59,990 nt of DNA, taken from Myxococcales bacterium UBA1238 (lineage in GTDB: Bacteria; Myxococcota_A; Bradymonadia; UBA7976; UBA1532). Below are positions 1-8,652 of this stretch, one piece after another. The notes beneath the pieces were generated by a model. The model did not search any database, was not told where the DNA came from, and saw only the letters and a program-made list of their open reading frames with translations. Numbering within the stretch: the first letter of the stretch is position 1; each line of letters opens with the position of its first letter. Location of the stretch: NCBI GenBank assembly GCA_002309015.1, contig DBWM01000063.1, positions 1 through 59,990 on the forward strand. The letters run 5' to 3'. A program made the translations under genes and the position numbers.

Positions 1-39
1 TCCCTGCGTACCGAGATCGAGTAAATCAAAATTAACCCG

Positions 40-123
40 CGAAACGAACCCCACCCCCCAATCCCAGCAATCACTCACCCACGAAACGATCCCCAACCCC
101 CAACTATAGCAATCACTCCCCCA
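40..123. repeat. Two tandem copies of a 42-bp C-rich unit
   Basis: Positions 40-81 and 82-123 are two head-to-tail copies of a 42-bp unit beginning CGAAACGA and containing AGCAATCACTC; by eye they differ at about seven positions. A third, much weaker copy may follow to about 165. The rest of the first 241 bases is C/A-rich low-complexity sequence in which I see no gene or promoter. Read on the minus strand the unit is G-rich (CTATAGTTGGGGGTTGGGG) and faintly resembles the 43-bp units near 20.5-21.9 kb; that link is weak. Confidence 0.75.
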
Positions 124-241
124 AAACACCCCACATCCCTCCATCTCCCTCAAAAAACACCCCCAAAAGAAGAATCCATTTGCCCCCATCCGGCCGCAGG
201 CCTTATGAATCGCCCTGTACCTGAGACAATGGGAGAAACCG

Positions 242-739
242 ATGGCCAATTCATTGCGGGATCAGCTTTTGAAGGCGGGCGTGGTCGACAAGAAGGCGGC
301 GGCGCGGGCGGCGCACGATCAGCGCGTCGAAAACAAGGCGAAGGGGCGGGAAGGGCTTCAGGCCGAGAAGGCGGCCAGAGAGGCGAAGGCCGAAGAGGAT
401 TTGAAGGCTCAGCGCGCCCGCGACAAGGAGCGCGAACGTCAGCGCAAGGCCGAGCAGGAAGCGCGCGATCAGGCGTTCCGCGTGGCTCAGATTGCCGACA
501 CGGGCACCTACAACAAGCGATGGAACGGTCCGCGCATGTTTTATTACGAGACCCGCGACGGGCGCGTGCCTTATCTGGAGATTTCGGACGAGGTGCAGGG
601 CATGCTCGAGCGCGGGAGCCTGGCGATCGCGGAGTCTCCCGAGGGCGACGTCAAATTGATCGATCGCGAGGCGGCGGAGCGGATTGCGGCCATCGACGGG
701 GAATGGTTGCGGGCGTGGAACCGGCGGAGCGTCGCCTGA
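242..739 (+). CDS. DUF2058 family protein (YaiL-like)
   Basis: A 165-residue, highly charged cytoplasmic protein. The N-terminus (MANSLRDQLLKAGVVDKK) is the hallmark of DUF2058, followed by a long Lys/Arg/Glu/Ala helical segment (about residues 20-80) and the compact conserved C-terminal part with YNKRWNG, FYYETRDGRVPYLEIS and a final Trp-Arg-rich stretch. Length matches the family, represented by E. coli YaiL, which is described as nucleic-acid associated but has no established reaction. The ATG at 242 follows GGGAGA at good spacing; an overlapping ORF in another frame is Gly/Arg-rich noise. It converges on the next gene. Confidence 0.85.
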   Translation: MANSLRDQLLKAGVVDKKAAARAAHDQRVENKAKGREGLQAEKAAREAKAEEDLKAQRARDKERERQRKAEQEARDQAFRVAQIADTGTYNKRWNGPRMFYYETRDGRVPYLEISDEVQGMLERGSLAIAESPEGDVKLIDREAAERIAAIDGEWLRAWNRRSVA

Positions 740-742
740 GGA

Positions 743-768
743 CGGGCGTCTGAGCCCGAGCTTTATTT
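743..768 (+). terminator. Possible terminator between convergent genes
   Basis: A 5-bp perfect stem (CGGGC, 743-747; GCCCG, 754-758) with a six-base loop is followed by AGCTTTATTT. It lies directly after the DUF2058 stop and before the stop of the convergent lipoprotein gene. The stem is short and the T-tract is interrupted. Confidence 0.4.
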
Positions 769-2721
769 GGTGGGCGTGGTGGCGGGATCGACGATGTCGA
801 GGTTGAGTCCGCCGGGATATCCGTACGACACATATTGATCGTAGCCGTAAACGATGACCGCGATGGGCTCGTCGGCTTCGATGAAATGCGTGCCGTCGCT
901 GATCGCCCATCTCGCGGTCTTCCATTCCCTGCCGTCGCCGATGGGTTCCCAGACGTCGGGAAAGCGCGCTTCGTCGAAGACGATGGTCGCCGTGGCGGGC
1001 GCGATGATGTTGACGTAGTCGAACGCGTATTTGTCGGGCGCCAAAAACACGAAGTCCTTTCGGAACTGCTCCACGGGCACCGCGAGAATGAAGGCGGGAT
1101 CGCCCGTCCCCGCATCTCCGGGTTCGATTTTGTCGCGCAGGTTGGGATTCGGCGCCTGTTCGCTCGCTAAAAACTGACCGACCAGAATGGGCTTGTCGCT
1201 TAAAATTTCAAAATGCTCGCGGCTGCCAAACTCAAAAGATTCGCCCGCATTTAAGATCGGGATTGCGGCCTGCGGCGGGACCGTCTCGATCTTGGTGCCG
1301 TCCTCTGCGGCCATGATGCGCCAGTAATCGTCCTCCAGTCCGCGATCGTAGCTTTTTGTAGCGATGTAATGGCGGCCCCATGTGTCGATGGGATAGAGCT
1401 GCTGCTCGATGTGATCGGCGCAGCAGGTGATGAACAGATCGCAGTCGTAGTTGTTCCGGCAGGGCGTGGATCCGTCGTATTCGCAGATGCCGGTTTCGGT
1501 TTCCTCGTCGATATCGATGCAATGGTTGGTGTTGGGGGCGTTTGCCGCTTCGCTCCCGCCAAAGACCGCGACGTTTTGGCTCGCTTCGATGAGCGATCCC
1601 GTGAGATCGGCGCCGGGGGCGTTGGTCTCGATGTTGAGCAGTTCATATTGGTGGAGTACGGTTTTGTAGCTTTCGCCGGGCGCCAAGGCGGGAATCCCCT
1701 GGCCGGGCATGGTCTGGGCGGTCACCGTGACTTCGACCTGGGTGGGCTCTTCGCTGATGCCGACCACCGTTAAAAAGCCGCGCAGGTTTTCAAAGGATTG
1801 CTCGCGCGTCATCACGCGGTAACTGCTGCCCACCACGTGGCTCGGTAATAATAAGGAAGCGTCGTTGGAGAAGACGTCCTCGTTGTCGAGGGGATTGAAC
1901 TGGTAGGCGACGATGGGGATCGAGCTGCGCAGACGATAGGCGAGGGCGGCTTTGACGGTGCCTTCCGCGTCGCGACGGGGCAGATTGAAGATGCGCAGGC
2001 CGAGCGGCGGAACGAGCGCAGTGACCACGAGCCCCTCGCTGTTTAAGACCGAGATCTCCGCAGTAAAGCTGCTGTGCGGATTGGAGACGACCACCGCAAA
2101 AGGTGCGCCCGCAGCGTCGAGGTAACCCGAGCCTCCGGGAACGAGCGCGTTGTCCAGATCGACCGCCCAGTAATCGCAGCCCACGTTGGTGCGCAGCTTT
2201 TCGTTGATGATGCAAAGGGGCACGCATTCGCCGCGATCGCATTCCTGCCCCGTCTGCTGTCCGTTGCAGCGACCCACATATTCAAAATGCGAGCCGTCTT
2301 CGCTGCATTGGACGATGAGCTCGGTCCCGTTGCAGGTGCGCTCGCCGGGAATGCAGGTGAGATCGCCGCAGATCGCGATGCTTCCGGCGTTGCTGCAGCG
2401 ATCCGCGCAAGGGATTTGATCGTACGAGAGGCCGTCGTCGCTGCATTGCTCCAAAAGCTTGCTGCCTGCGCAGCGGCTCTCTCCCGGTTTGCAGATGGGC
2501 GCCAGACATTCGCCGTCTTTGCATTGTTCTCCCGGCTTGCAGGCGCCTTTTGCGCGCCAGGTGCCTTCGGTGCAGATTTCGGGCAAGCCGGCAGGATTAC
2601 AGCGCTTTTGGGATTCCGTACAGCTGGCGCCGCCGTCTGCTTCGTCAACTTTTGACGAGGAATCGCAGCTGAAGAGCGCGAGGCTTTCTAGAAGAAACAA
2701 AAAACGAGGGTTGAATCGCAC
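763..2721 (-). CDS. IgGFc-binding-like lipoprotein with Cys-rich N-terminal repeats
   Basis: A 652-residue exported protein. I chose the GTG at 2721 because GAGAGG (2728-2733) precedes it and because it gives a clean signal sequence ending in Leu-Phe-Ser-Cys; a longer reading would add an implausible basic leader. After the lipid-anchored Cys come three or four Cys-rich modules (about residues 30-165, C..G...C...L...C..DG pattern) like those seen in myxobacterial surface proteins. The large beta-rich remainder resembles the IgGFc-binding N-terminal domain (PF17517): the VVVSNPH segment followed by statements of 'could-not-break' beta repeats. Family members are surface adhesin-like in annotation, but ligand binding is not established for bacterial ones. 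A possible -35 (TTGACC, minus strand at 2772-2777) lies in the shared divergent spacer. Confidence 0.75.
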   Translation of the reverse strand: MRFNPRFLFLLESLALFSCDSSSKVDEADGGASCTESQKRCNPAGLPEICTEGTWRAKGACKPGEQCKDGECLAPICKPGESRCAGSKLLEQCSDDGLSYDQIPCADRCSNAGSIAICGDLTCIPGERTCNGTELIVQCSEDGSHFEYVGRCNGQQTGQECDRGECVPLCIINEKLRTNVGCDYWAVDLDNALVPGGSGYLDAAGAPFAVVVSNPHSSFTAEISVLNSEGLVVTALVPPLGLRIFNLPRRDAEGTVKAALAYRLRSSIPIVAYQFNPLDNEDVFSNDASLLLPSHVVGSSYRVMTREQSFENLRGFLTVVGISEEPTQVEVTVTAQTMPGQGIPALAPGESYKTVLHQYELLNIETNAPGADLTGSLIEASQNVAVFGGSEAANAPNTNHCIDIDEETETGICEYDGSTPCRNNYDCDLFITCCADHIEQQLYPIDTWGRHYIATKSYDRGLEDDYWRIMAAEDGTKIETVPPQAAIPILNAGESFEFGSREHFEILSDKPILVGQFLASEQAPNPNLRDKIEPGDAGTGDPAFILAVPVEQFRKDFVFLAPDKYAFDYVNIIAPATATIVFDEARFPDVWEPIGDGREWKTARWAISDGTHFIEADEPIAVIVYGYDQYVSYGYPGGLNLDIVDPATTPTK

Positions 2722-2875
2722 GATGGACCTCTCAAAACCGAACCCCCGTTTTAATGTGACTGCGCCCTTCGGGTCAACGCGACCGAAAACAGATTTCAAA
2801 AACTGCCTTTTGGTTTGTTCAGTCTCCGGTTAAACTATGGGGCCCCAATGGGGCGGAGTGAGGAGAAATACAGTC

Positions 2876-4207
2876 GTGGAGCATCGAGACGAAAACGATT
2901 CTGAGGTGTTGGACGCGAGCTTGCTTGAGCTGAATTCGCTCGATGAGTCCGCAGATGCATCGCTGGATGAAACGGTGGCCGGAGAGCTGCTGGCGAACGA
3001 TCTTTTGGGGAATCCCTCGGCTTCGGAAGGCGAGGATGAGGATCGCGAGGCGGTGGATGCGCTGCTTTCACCCGAGGAACTGGCGGCGCTGGAGCGCGTG
3101 GATGACCTCGATCTCTCGGTGAACGAAGAGAAGGCGCAAAAACCTTTGGCCCAAAACCCGTTTGCTGCGTTTGATGCGGATCTTTCCCTGGATGAGAACC
3201 CTCCGAAGCCTGCGCCGGCCAAGGCTGCAAAAGCTGAAGAGCCCCCGGTCACGGAGGATTTGGAGGAGGATGCGAGCCTGCTCGAGATCGACGATGTGGA
3301 TGCCCTCGATGACGAGGATATCCCCGATCAGACGCAGGATGCGCCCCCGCAGGCGGCGGTCTCTTTGGGCACGATGTCTCCGGCGGCGCCGCTTTCGTCC
3401 CAGTCGATGCCTCAGATGTCGCCCAAACCGATGTTTCAGGCGGTTCCTCAGGCGGCTCCGCAACCGATGTTTCAACCTGCGCCCGAAGCTTTGCCCCAGA
3501 TGCCGCCCCAGTCGGTGCCTCAGATGGCTTCGAATGCGGCCATGGCGAGCGATCTCCATGCGAGGCTTGGAAGAGCGGATTTGGAGCAGCGCCTGCTGGG
3601 CAACAGTCCAAATGCCGCTTACGCAAAGGATCCTGCGGCCTTGCAGACGCTCATGTGCGCGCCAACGCTCAATGTTACGCCCAAACGCAATTCGAAAACG
3701 CTGCTGATTGCCATCGCGTGCATGGTGATTGTGGCCACGCTGCTCGCGATCGTCGTCATTCACTTTGATCCGCTGGGCTTTCATGCGCAGCCGGCTCCGG
3801 CGCCCGTTCAAAAGTCATCGCTGGCGATTCAAAGTTACCTGCCGCAATTCGAAATCTTTAATGATTCCCGATATGTCTGCGATACTCCCTGCTCGGTGGA
3901 TGCAACCGAAAACGCGCAGCAATATGCGCTCAAATGGGTGGCCAAAGACATTACCTATCAGGTCCATCTGCCGGTGCATCAAGGTGAGCTGAATGCGTTT
4001 CTGGGCGATATGGGCCAGACGCGCGCCGTGGGATGGCGGCTTTTGCGCAGCGCTTCGCCGAAGCTGATTTCGAAGGATGGCACCGATCTTGGGACGACGC
4101 CGCTTGTGTTGGTGGGGCCTGCTGGAGAAAAATGGTCTGTCGTGGCCAGCGGTCAAAATGTGGAGGTGGAATTGATGCCCGAAGGCGGTGAGTTGGATCT
4201 GCAATAA
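2876..4207 (+). CDS. Acidic, Pro/Gln/Met-rich single-pass membrane protein
   Basis: A 443-residue protein without a recognised family. The GTG at 2876 is preferred over an in-frame ATG at 2837, because AGGAGA (2861-2866) sits nine bases before it. Residues 1-160 are very acidic with Ser/Leu/Asp repeats; residues about 165-225 are a low-complexity Pro/Met/Gln linker (repeated P-Q-M and Q-P-M-F). One transmembrane helix follows at about 276-297 (IACMVIVATLLAIVVIHF). The roughly 145-residue C-terminal domain contains two cysteines, a GTTPLVL-type turn and beta-rich character, reminiscent of PEGA-like periplasmic domains. The topology suggests a cytoplasmic acidic arm and an outside sensor or anchor domain; this is inference. 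Confidence 0.7.
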   Translation: MEHRDENDSEVLDASLLELNSLDESADASLDETVAGELLANDLLGNPSASEGEDEDREAVDALLSPEELAALERVDDLDLSVNEEKAQKPLAQNPFAAFDADLSLDENPPKPAPAKAAKAEEPPVTEDLEEDASLLEIDDVDALDDEDIPDQTQDAPPQAAVSLGTMSPAAPLSSQSMPQMSPKPMFQAVPQAAPQPMFQPAPEALPQMPPQSVPQMASNAAMASDLHARLGRADLEQRLLGNSPNAAYAKDPAALQTLMCAPTLNVTPKRNSKTLLIAIACMVIVATLLAIVVIHFDPLGFHAQPAPAPVQKSSLAIQSYLPQFEIFNDSRYVCDTPCSVDATENAQQYALKWVAKDITYQVHLPVHQGELNAFLGDMGQTRAVGWRLLRSASPKLISKDGTDLGTTPLVLVGPAGEKWSVVASGQNVEVELMPEGGELDLQ

Positions 4208-4231
4208 AGTGGCGACTTGCCGGTGGTGGCG

Positions 4232-4260
4232 TTGACATGTTTTTGAGCCTGTGTTGTAGT
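4232..4260 (+). promoter_or_regulatory. Sigma70-like promoter for the envelope gene run
   Basis: A perfect -35 TTGACA (4232-4237), a 17-bp spacer and a -10 TGTAGT (4255-4260, four of six consensus positions) lie 27 bp upstream of the ATG at 4288. It is the best housekeeping-type promoter seen ahead of the long plus-strand run. Confidence 0.6.
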
Positions 4261-4287
4261 GATCGATGAGATAGAGGGTGGGGTTTA

Positions 4288-4791
4288 ATGATGCAAAAGT
4301 TCTCTTTAGGTTTTAGGCGTTTTGGCGGTTCGCTTCGCTTTTGGCTGCTGAGTCTGTGTCTGGTTTCGGGCAGCCTGGAGGCCGGTCTGGCGTGGGCTGG
4401 TCCCAAAGAAGATGCGACGACGATGCTCGAAGAGAGCAAAGCGCTTTTTGATAAAGCGCAGAAACAAAAGAAAAAGATCAAAGGCGAAAAGCGGATCGCC
4501 TTGCTGACCGAAAGCCTTAAAAAATCTTCCCGCGCCTATCTTTTGCTTGTAGGCCGCCAGCTTGAAAAAGAAGCACCGGAGCTGGTTTCACAAATTGTTG
4601 AAAACATTAATGCGGTCAATCAATTGCCAGAAATCGCGGTTCTGCGCCGTGAATTGCTGACAAAAGCGATCGATTCGACTTTGGCTGGGAAGCTGACCGA
4701 TGCGTACGATCAGTTTTCGAGCTTGCGCGATTTGGATCCTCGAGATGCGACCGTGGACTACGCACTTCAAGTGATCTCTCAAAGGATGTGA
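4288..4791 (+). CDS. Small secreted helical protein
   Basis: A 167-residue exported protein with an arginine-rich N-terminus, a hydrophobic core (FWLLSLCLVSGSLEAGLAWA) and cleavage probably after AWA. The mature part is almost entirely helical and Lys-rich (KQKKKIKGEK), and the last 40 residues (LTDAYDQFSSLRDLDPRD) read like a TPR-type helix pair. No family was recognised. It is the first gene after the 4232 promoter and is separated by one base from the next lipoprotein gene, so co-transcription is very likely. A periplasmic partner role for the downstream lipoproteins is an inference from this context. Confidence 0.75.
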   Translation: MMQKFSLGFRRFGGSLRFWLLSLCLVSGSLEAGLAWAGPKEDATTMLEESKALFDKAQKQKKKIKGEKRIALLTESLKKSSRAYLLLVGRQLEKEAPELVSQIVENINAVNQLPEIAVLRRELLTKAIDSTLAGKLTDAYDQFSSLRDLDPRDATVDYALQVISQRM

Positions 4792-4792
4792 C

Positions 4793-5215
4793 ATGCGCGC
4801 AATCAGTCTGTTTTTAGGTTGTTCGATGCTGCTGACGGCTTGTGGTGGCAGCAATCTGGTGATCAATGGCCGTGTACTCGACGATCACGGTGTGGCCGTT
4901 GCCAAAGCCGAAGTGGTGACAGAGCCCGATACCGATATGGTGATGACCAATCAGCGCGGCTATTTTTCGTTGCGTCAGCGGTTAAATGAACTGGGCGAGG
5001 CGATGCCTTTGGAGCCTGGAACTTACATTGTGCGTGTGCGCAAGTTCGGTTTTCAGGATGTGAATGCAAAGGTGGAAGCCAAAAAAGGCGAAGTCAAAGT
5101 GCCTGATTTGATTATGAAACCGAAAACGCCCGACATCGGTGACGCTACGCCGGATGCGACCGAAGAGCGCAATCTCGGAGCGGATGATACCTCAACCCCG
5201 ATCATCGGGATTTGA
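4793..5215 (+). CDS. Lipoprotein with carboxypeptidase-regulatory-like domain
   Basis: A 140-residue lipoprotein: signal MRAISLFLGCSMLLTAC with lipobox Leu-Thr-Ala-Cys at residue 17. The mature part is one CarboxypepD_reg/Cna-B-like beta-sandwich (INGRVLDDHGVAVAKAEV, then TNQRGYFSL, then PGTYIVRVRKFGF), a fold that usually serves as a structural or binding module rather than an enzyme. A short Asp/Thr-rich tail follows. It starts one base after the upstream stop, so translation is probably coupled. The similar ATDQ/NGxF motif in the next gene suggests the two share a domain type. Confidence 0.75.
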   Translation: MRAISLFLGCSMLLTACGGSNLVINGRVLDDHGVAVAKAEVVTEPDTDMVMTNQRGYFSLRQRLNELGEAMPLEPGTYIVRVRKFGFQDVNAKVEAKKGEVKVPDLIMKPKTPDIGDATPDATEERNLGADDTSTPIIGI

Positions 5216-5292
5216 TCGCCGTTTGGTGATCGGTTTGCTTTGATTTTTCTTGCCTTTCCTTGTGAGAGCGCAAAATCCAAATGGAGGTCGTG

Positions 5293-7254
5293 ATGACGCG
5301 TCGGTTTCAATCTTTGATGCCGGGTTTGAAATGGTTGGCTGGTTTTGGTGGTGCGCTTGCGGGTTGTGGTGAGAACCCCCCTGAAGTGCAGGTGAAGCAG
5401 GAAGTGCTGCTCAATGTGCGCACGATCGATCTGGGAGGTCATCCCGTCGAAAGCGTCCGCTTTGACATCAACGGCAAAAAATTTGGCATTACCGATCAGG
5501 ATGGCAGTTTTCAGGGGCGTTATCCGGCTAAAAATGGCGAAACCCTGACGTTCAACGTGCAGGCGCCGGCAGGTTACAGCGTACCTCCGTCGGTGGATCA
5601 AAGCCGCTGGCAGCTGCAGGTCAACTACCCCGAAGGGCGCCCTCTGCAAGTGGAATTTACGGCGACTCTGCAGCGTCCGGAGCGCGAATATCTGCTGATG
5701 GTGCGGACCGGATCCCCCGCTTCTCCGGTGCAGGTCAACAACAAATTAGTAGGAAAAACGGGACTTTCGGGCGAAGCCCTGTTGAAGGTGACGGGGATCC
5801 CCGGGACTTCGTTTAACGCGAGGGCTTCGAGCGCGACGAGCGGAAACATCACCTATAAGGGGGTGTTTGCCGAAGAAGATGAAATCTATTTGATTACAGC
5901 CGAACGGCAAGGGCCTTTGATGGGACGCGATGCGCCTGCGAACCCGGCTGCGGGGGCGGCTGTGGAACCCGCTGCGCCTGAGCCTGCGAACGCCATCGCC
6001 GAAAAGCCTGAGCCCGTACCTCAGAATCAGGAGGAACCCAAGCCAGCGCCTCAGGTTGCGGCGGAGCCGATCAAGCCAGCGCCTCAAGTTGCGGTGGAAC
6101 CGATCAAGCCGGCGCCTCAGGTTGCGGTGGAACCGATCAAGCCGGCGGTCGCCAAAACGGAGACCTCCAAACCTGCAGCGCCTGCTCAAAACGCCCGCAA
6201 TTCTGCTGCGAGGGATGATACGCCCAAAGTGGCTTCTGCGGGGAATGCGTCTGGCGGGACATCTTCAAAGACGGCACCCACGGTTCGCGTTGAATCGCCG
6301 GCACCTGCGACTTCAACGGTGCGCGTAGGGAATTCACCTGCACGCGGGCAGGCTTCTTCCACGCCTGTGGTGGTCGTCTCAACGCCCGCAACTCCGCCTG
6401 CTGTGGCGCATTCTCGTCCTGAGCCCGTGCCTCAGGCTGCGACCCGAGCGGATGACATCATCGTGTCCGATCCGCCCAAATCCCGTGACCCTGAGCCGAC
6501 GCCTGTGGCGGTGAAAGCGTCGGATGAGATTGCCAATGATTCGCCTCGGGGAAAGTCGGGCGTTGAGATTCCTGCCGATAAGCCTGCGGGCAACGCTCGG
6601 GTGGCCAATGAAGAAGACGCCATCGATGTCAACGCGGTTTCCCGTCAGTCACCTGCAGCTGCGGGCCGATCTGCTTCAGCCGCCTCGATGAACCGCGAGG
6701 AGGTTGCGGCCCGGTTGTCGCAGATGGCGCAAAAACAGGCCAATCATCAGAGTCTGAGCGCCGATGAACTTGACTTTTTAAACCAGATTGACCGCACCAG
6801 CCCGAGTTATGGCGAAGCGAACCGCCTGCTGGCCGAGCATTATTATGAATCCAAGGATTACAGCCGGCAGATTCAGGCGCTCGAAAATGCCACGTCGTCC
6901 GGGCCATTAAAGCGGGATCCCCAGGTGCTGCTCTCGCTGGCTAAAGCCTATGCGCACAGCAAGAATTACCGTAAAGCTCTGAAAACCATGCAGCGCGTGG
7001 ACGAAAATGCGCGCCGCCTGTCGCCCGATCGCAAAGCGGATGCGATGCGGTTCCACGCAGAGATCCTCGAATTCGAGTTTTTGCGTCAATATGAGGAAGA
7101 TCCCAAAGGGGCCAACCTGGGGTTGATCGACAAGGCGCTCGAAAAATGGGAGCGATACAAGACGTTTGCGACCGGTGCGGATGCCGCCGGGGTTTCAAAG
7201 GCGACCGAGAAGATTTCTGAGTTAACGCAGTTGAAGCGGCGCATGGAGCTGTGA
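5293..7254 (+). CDS. Lipoprotein with Ig-like domains, Pro/Ala linker and C-terminal TPRs
   Basis: A 653-residue lipoprotein. The ATG at 5293 is chosen over an in-frame ATG at 5281, because GGAGG (5283-5287) sits five bases before it. The lipobox is Leu-Ala-Gly-Cys at about residue 25. Residues 35-210 contain two beta-sandwich-like modules (ITDQDGSFQGRYP; VNNKLVGKTG, PEGA-like). Residues 215-460 are a Pro/Ala/Val/Glu linker with three exact-length repeats of KPAPQVA-EPI. The C-terminal 180 residues are TPR-like helices (YGEANRLLAEHYYESKDYSRQ; LLSLAKAYAHSKNYRKALKTM). This architecture suggests an inner- or outer-membrane-anchored scaffold reaching across the periplasm. Its stop overlaps the next gene's candidate GTG. 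Confidence 0.75.
   Translation: MTRRFQSLMPGLKWLAGFGGALAGCGENPPEVQVKQEVLLNVRTIDLGGHPVESVRFDINGKKFGITDQDGSFQGRYPAKNGETLTFNVQAPAGYSVPPSVDQSRWQLQVNYPEGRPLQVEFTATLQRPEREYLLMVRTGSPASPVQVNNKLVGKTGLSGEALLKVTGIPGTSFNARASSATSGNITYKGVFAEEDEIYLITAERQGPLMGRDAPANPAAGAAVEPAAPEPANAIAEKPEPVPQNQEEPKPAPQVAAEPIKPAPQVAVEPIKPAPQVAVEPIKPAVAKTETSKPAAPAQNARNSAARDDTPKVASAGNASGGTSSKTAPTVRVESPAPATSTVRVGNSPARGQASSTPVVVVSTPATPPAVAHSRPEPVPQAATRADDIIVSDPPKSRDPEPTPVAVKASDEIANDSPRGKSGVEIPADKPAGNARVANEEDAIDVNAVSRQSPAAAGRSASAASMNREEVAARLSQMAQKQANHQSLSADELDFLNQIDRTSPSYGEANRLLAEHYYESKDYSRQIQALENATSSGPLKRDPQVLLSLAKAYAHSKNYRKALKTMQRVDENARRLSPDRKADAMRFHAEILEFEFLRQYEEDPKGANLGLIDKALEKWERYKTFATGADAAGVSKATEKISELTQLKRRMEL
6040..6138 (+). 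repeat. Three 33-bp in-frame coding repeats
   Basis: Three consecutive 33-bp units (6040-6072, 6073-6105, 6106-6138) encode KPAPQVA-EPI in the linker of the lipoprotein at 5293-7254. They differ only at a few third or scattered positions. A recombination-prone, length-variable linker is the natural reading. Confidence 0.85.
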
Positions 7255-7259
7255 GGATC

Positions 7260-8615
7260 ATGAAGCGCTTGGCTTGGATTCGCTGGGCTTTCTGGGGGTT
7301 GCTCGCGCTGGCGGGGACGTCAGCCTGCGAACGTCGTGCGGTGACCGAGACGGTGGTCGATCTCTCGGCCGATAAAGCTGCGCTCTCTCAGTCATGGATC
7401 GCCCAGGTTGCTAAAAAACCTTCTGATTTAGCGGAGTTAGCGAAGCAATCCCAGGGCTGGCGCTTCTTTTTCATGGGCGATTATGAGCAAGCCTTAAAGG
7501 TGTTTACGAGCGATCTCAAATCGACGTCGCCTGAGCTTTTATTCGATTTGCATGCAGGGGCTGCGCGATCCGCTTTGGCATTGGCCAAAGTGTACGGCAT
7601 GTTTGAGCAAATGACGCACAGCTTCGGCCTCGCTCTGAATGAAAAACAAAAGCAAATTCAAGTAGATACAACGCAAGCGCAATCGGACGGAGGTCAGGCA
7701 GAAGGGCTTAAGCCTTTGTCCCAAAAGGACGCTTCGTCTGTAAAACGCAAGCTTCAATTGCCGCCGAAGCTCTCTCAAAAGCTGGAAGATGAGGATTTGA
7801 CCGGAATTGAAGGGATGGAGCGTCTGCAAAAAGCTTTGGCGCTCTATTACGCCGAGCTCGCGCTGCAGCATTGCGATGAGGCGGCCCGATCCCCAAAGGC
7901 CTCTCAAGCCATTTTATGGGTTGCCGCTGATGCAGAGCTGATACTCGGTCAAAAAGAAAAAGCACTGTCAAATCTGGAGTTGGTGATGAAAAACACCAGT
8001 TTGCCGCTTTCGCTTGCAGTGCTTTCGGAATGGAATGACGTTGAGGATTTGCGTTACGCTGCTTCGATTCTGAGCGCGCAGCTGGCTCAAAAAACATTGC
8101 CGCCTTTGCCTCAAAAGCGCACTTCCATGCAGGTCTGGCAGGCCTGGGCATGGGCGCAGCAGGGGCAGAAGCTCACCGATCGGGCGTTTCCCGAAGATCG
8201 CGACCAGTTGCTGAAGCTTTGGGGACTGGTTCTGGCGGGATTGACCCCAGATGCAGGAACCCCTGAGGGCGCTCAGGATGTAGCGAATTTGCAGCTGCTC
8301 GATCGCACGGTGGATTTGTGGGAGCGGCGGTTTGCGGAAGCGGTGGTGGCGACGGATCCCAATCTGGCCGTTAAACTGCGATCCGATGCAGAAGATAAAT
8401 CGCATGCGGCTGCGCCTTCCCCGCGCAATACGTACGCGTCTCTTGTGGCGAGCGCGCGCGATAATGTAGCGATCGGCCGGCATCGCGTGGCATTAAAATA
8501 TTTGAGCCGGCTGGAAGAAAAACTTCCCGCAGCTGGGCTTCCTGCGGAATTGTTGCGAGATTTCCTGACGTTACAAGCCATGGAACAGAGCAGCAGTGCG
8601 ATTCAGGGGCAATAA
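7260..8615 (+). CDS. Helical lipoprotein, probably TPR-like
   Basis: A 451-residue lipoprotein. ATG 7260 is preferred; an in-frame GTG at 7251 overlaps the upstream TGA but has GGAG only two bases away. Signal MKRLAWIRWAFWGLLALAG ends with Thr-Ser-Ala-Cys. The mature chain is Ala/Leu/Lys-rich and helical throughout, with TPR-like pairs (FMGDYEQALKVFTSDL; WVAADAELILGQKEKALSNLEL; RHRVALKYLSRLEEKLPAAG). No enzymatic motif is visible. It sits between the TPR lipoprotein and the oligopeptide-binding protein, so it may be an accessory of the same envelope assembly. The 37-bp gap to the next gene holds only a small CCTC/GAGG hairpin. Confidence 0.7.
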   Translation: MKRLAWIRWAFWGLLALAGTSACERRAVTETVVDLSADKAALSQSWIAQVAKKPSDLAELAKQSQGWRFFFMGDYEQALKVFTSDLKSTSPELLFDLHAGAARSALALAKVYGMFEQMTHSFGLALNEKQKQIQVDTTQAQSDGGQAEGLKPLSQKDASSVKRKLQLPPKLSQKLEDEDLTGIEGMERLQKALALYYAELALQHCDEAARSPKASQAILWVAADAELILGQKEKALSNLELVMKNTSLPLSLAVLSEWNDVEDLRYAASILSAQLAQKTLPPLPQKRTSMQVWQAWAWAQQGQKLTDRAFPEDRDQLLKLWGLVLAGLTPDAGTPEGAQDVANLQLLDRTVDLWERRFAEAVVATDPNLAVKLRSDAEDKSHAAAPSPRNTYASLVASARDNVAIGRHRVALKYLSRLEEKLPAAGLPAELLRDFLTLQAMEQSSSAIQGQ

Positions 8616-8652
8616 CCAAAAACAGTCCTCTAGTGAGGCATCCGGGGTCAAA

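Noticed and set aside
205..753. Gly/Arg-rich 182-aa frame overlapping the DUF2058 gene
   Set aside because: It is a shadow frame of a high-G+C, charged gene; composition is not protein-like and the DUF2058 frame is clearly the real one.
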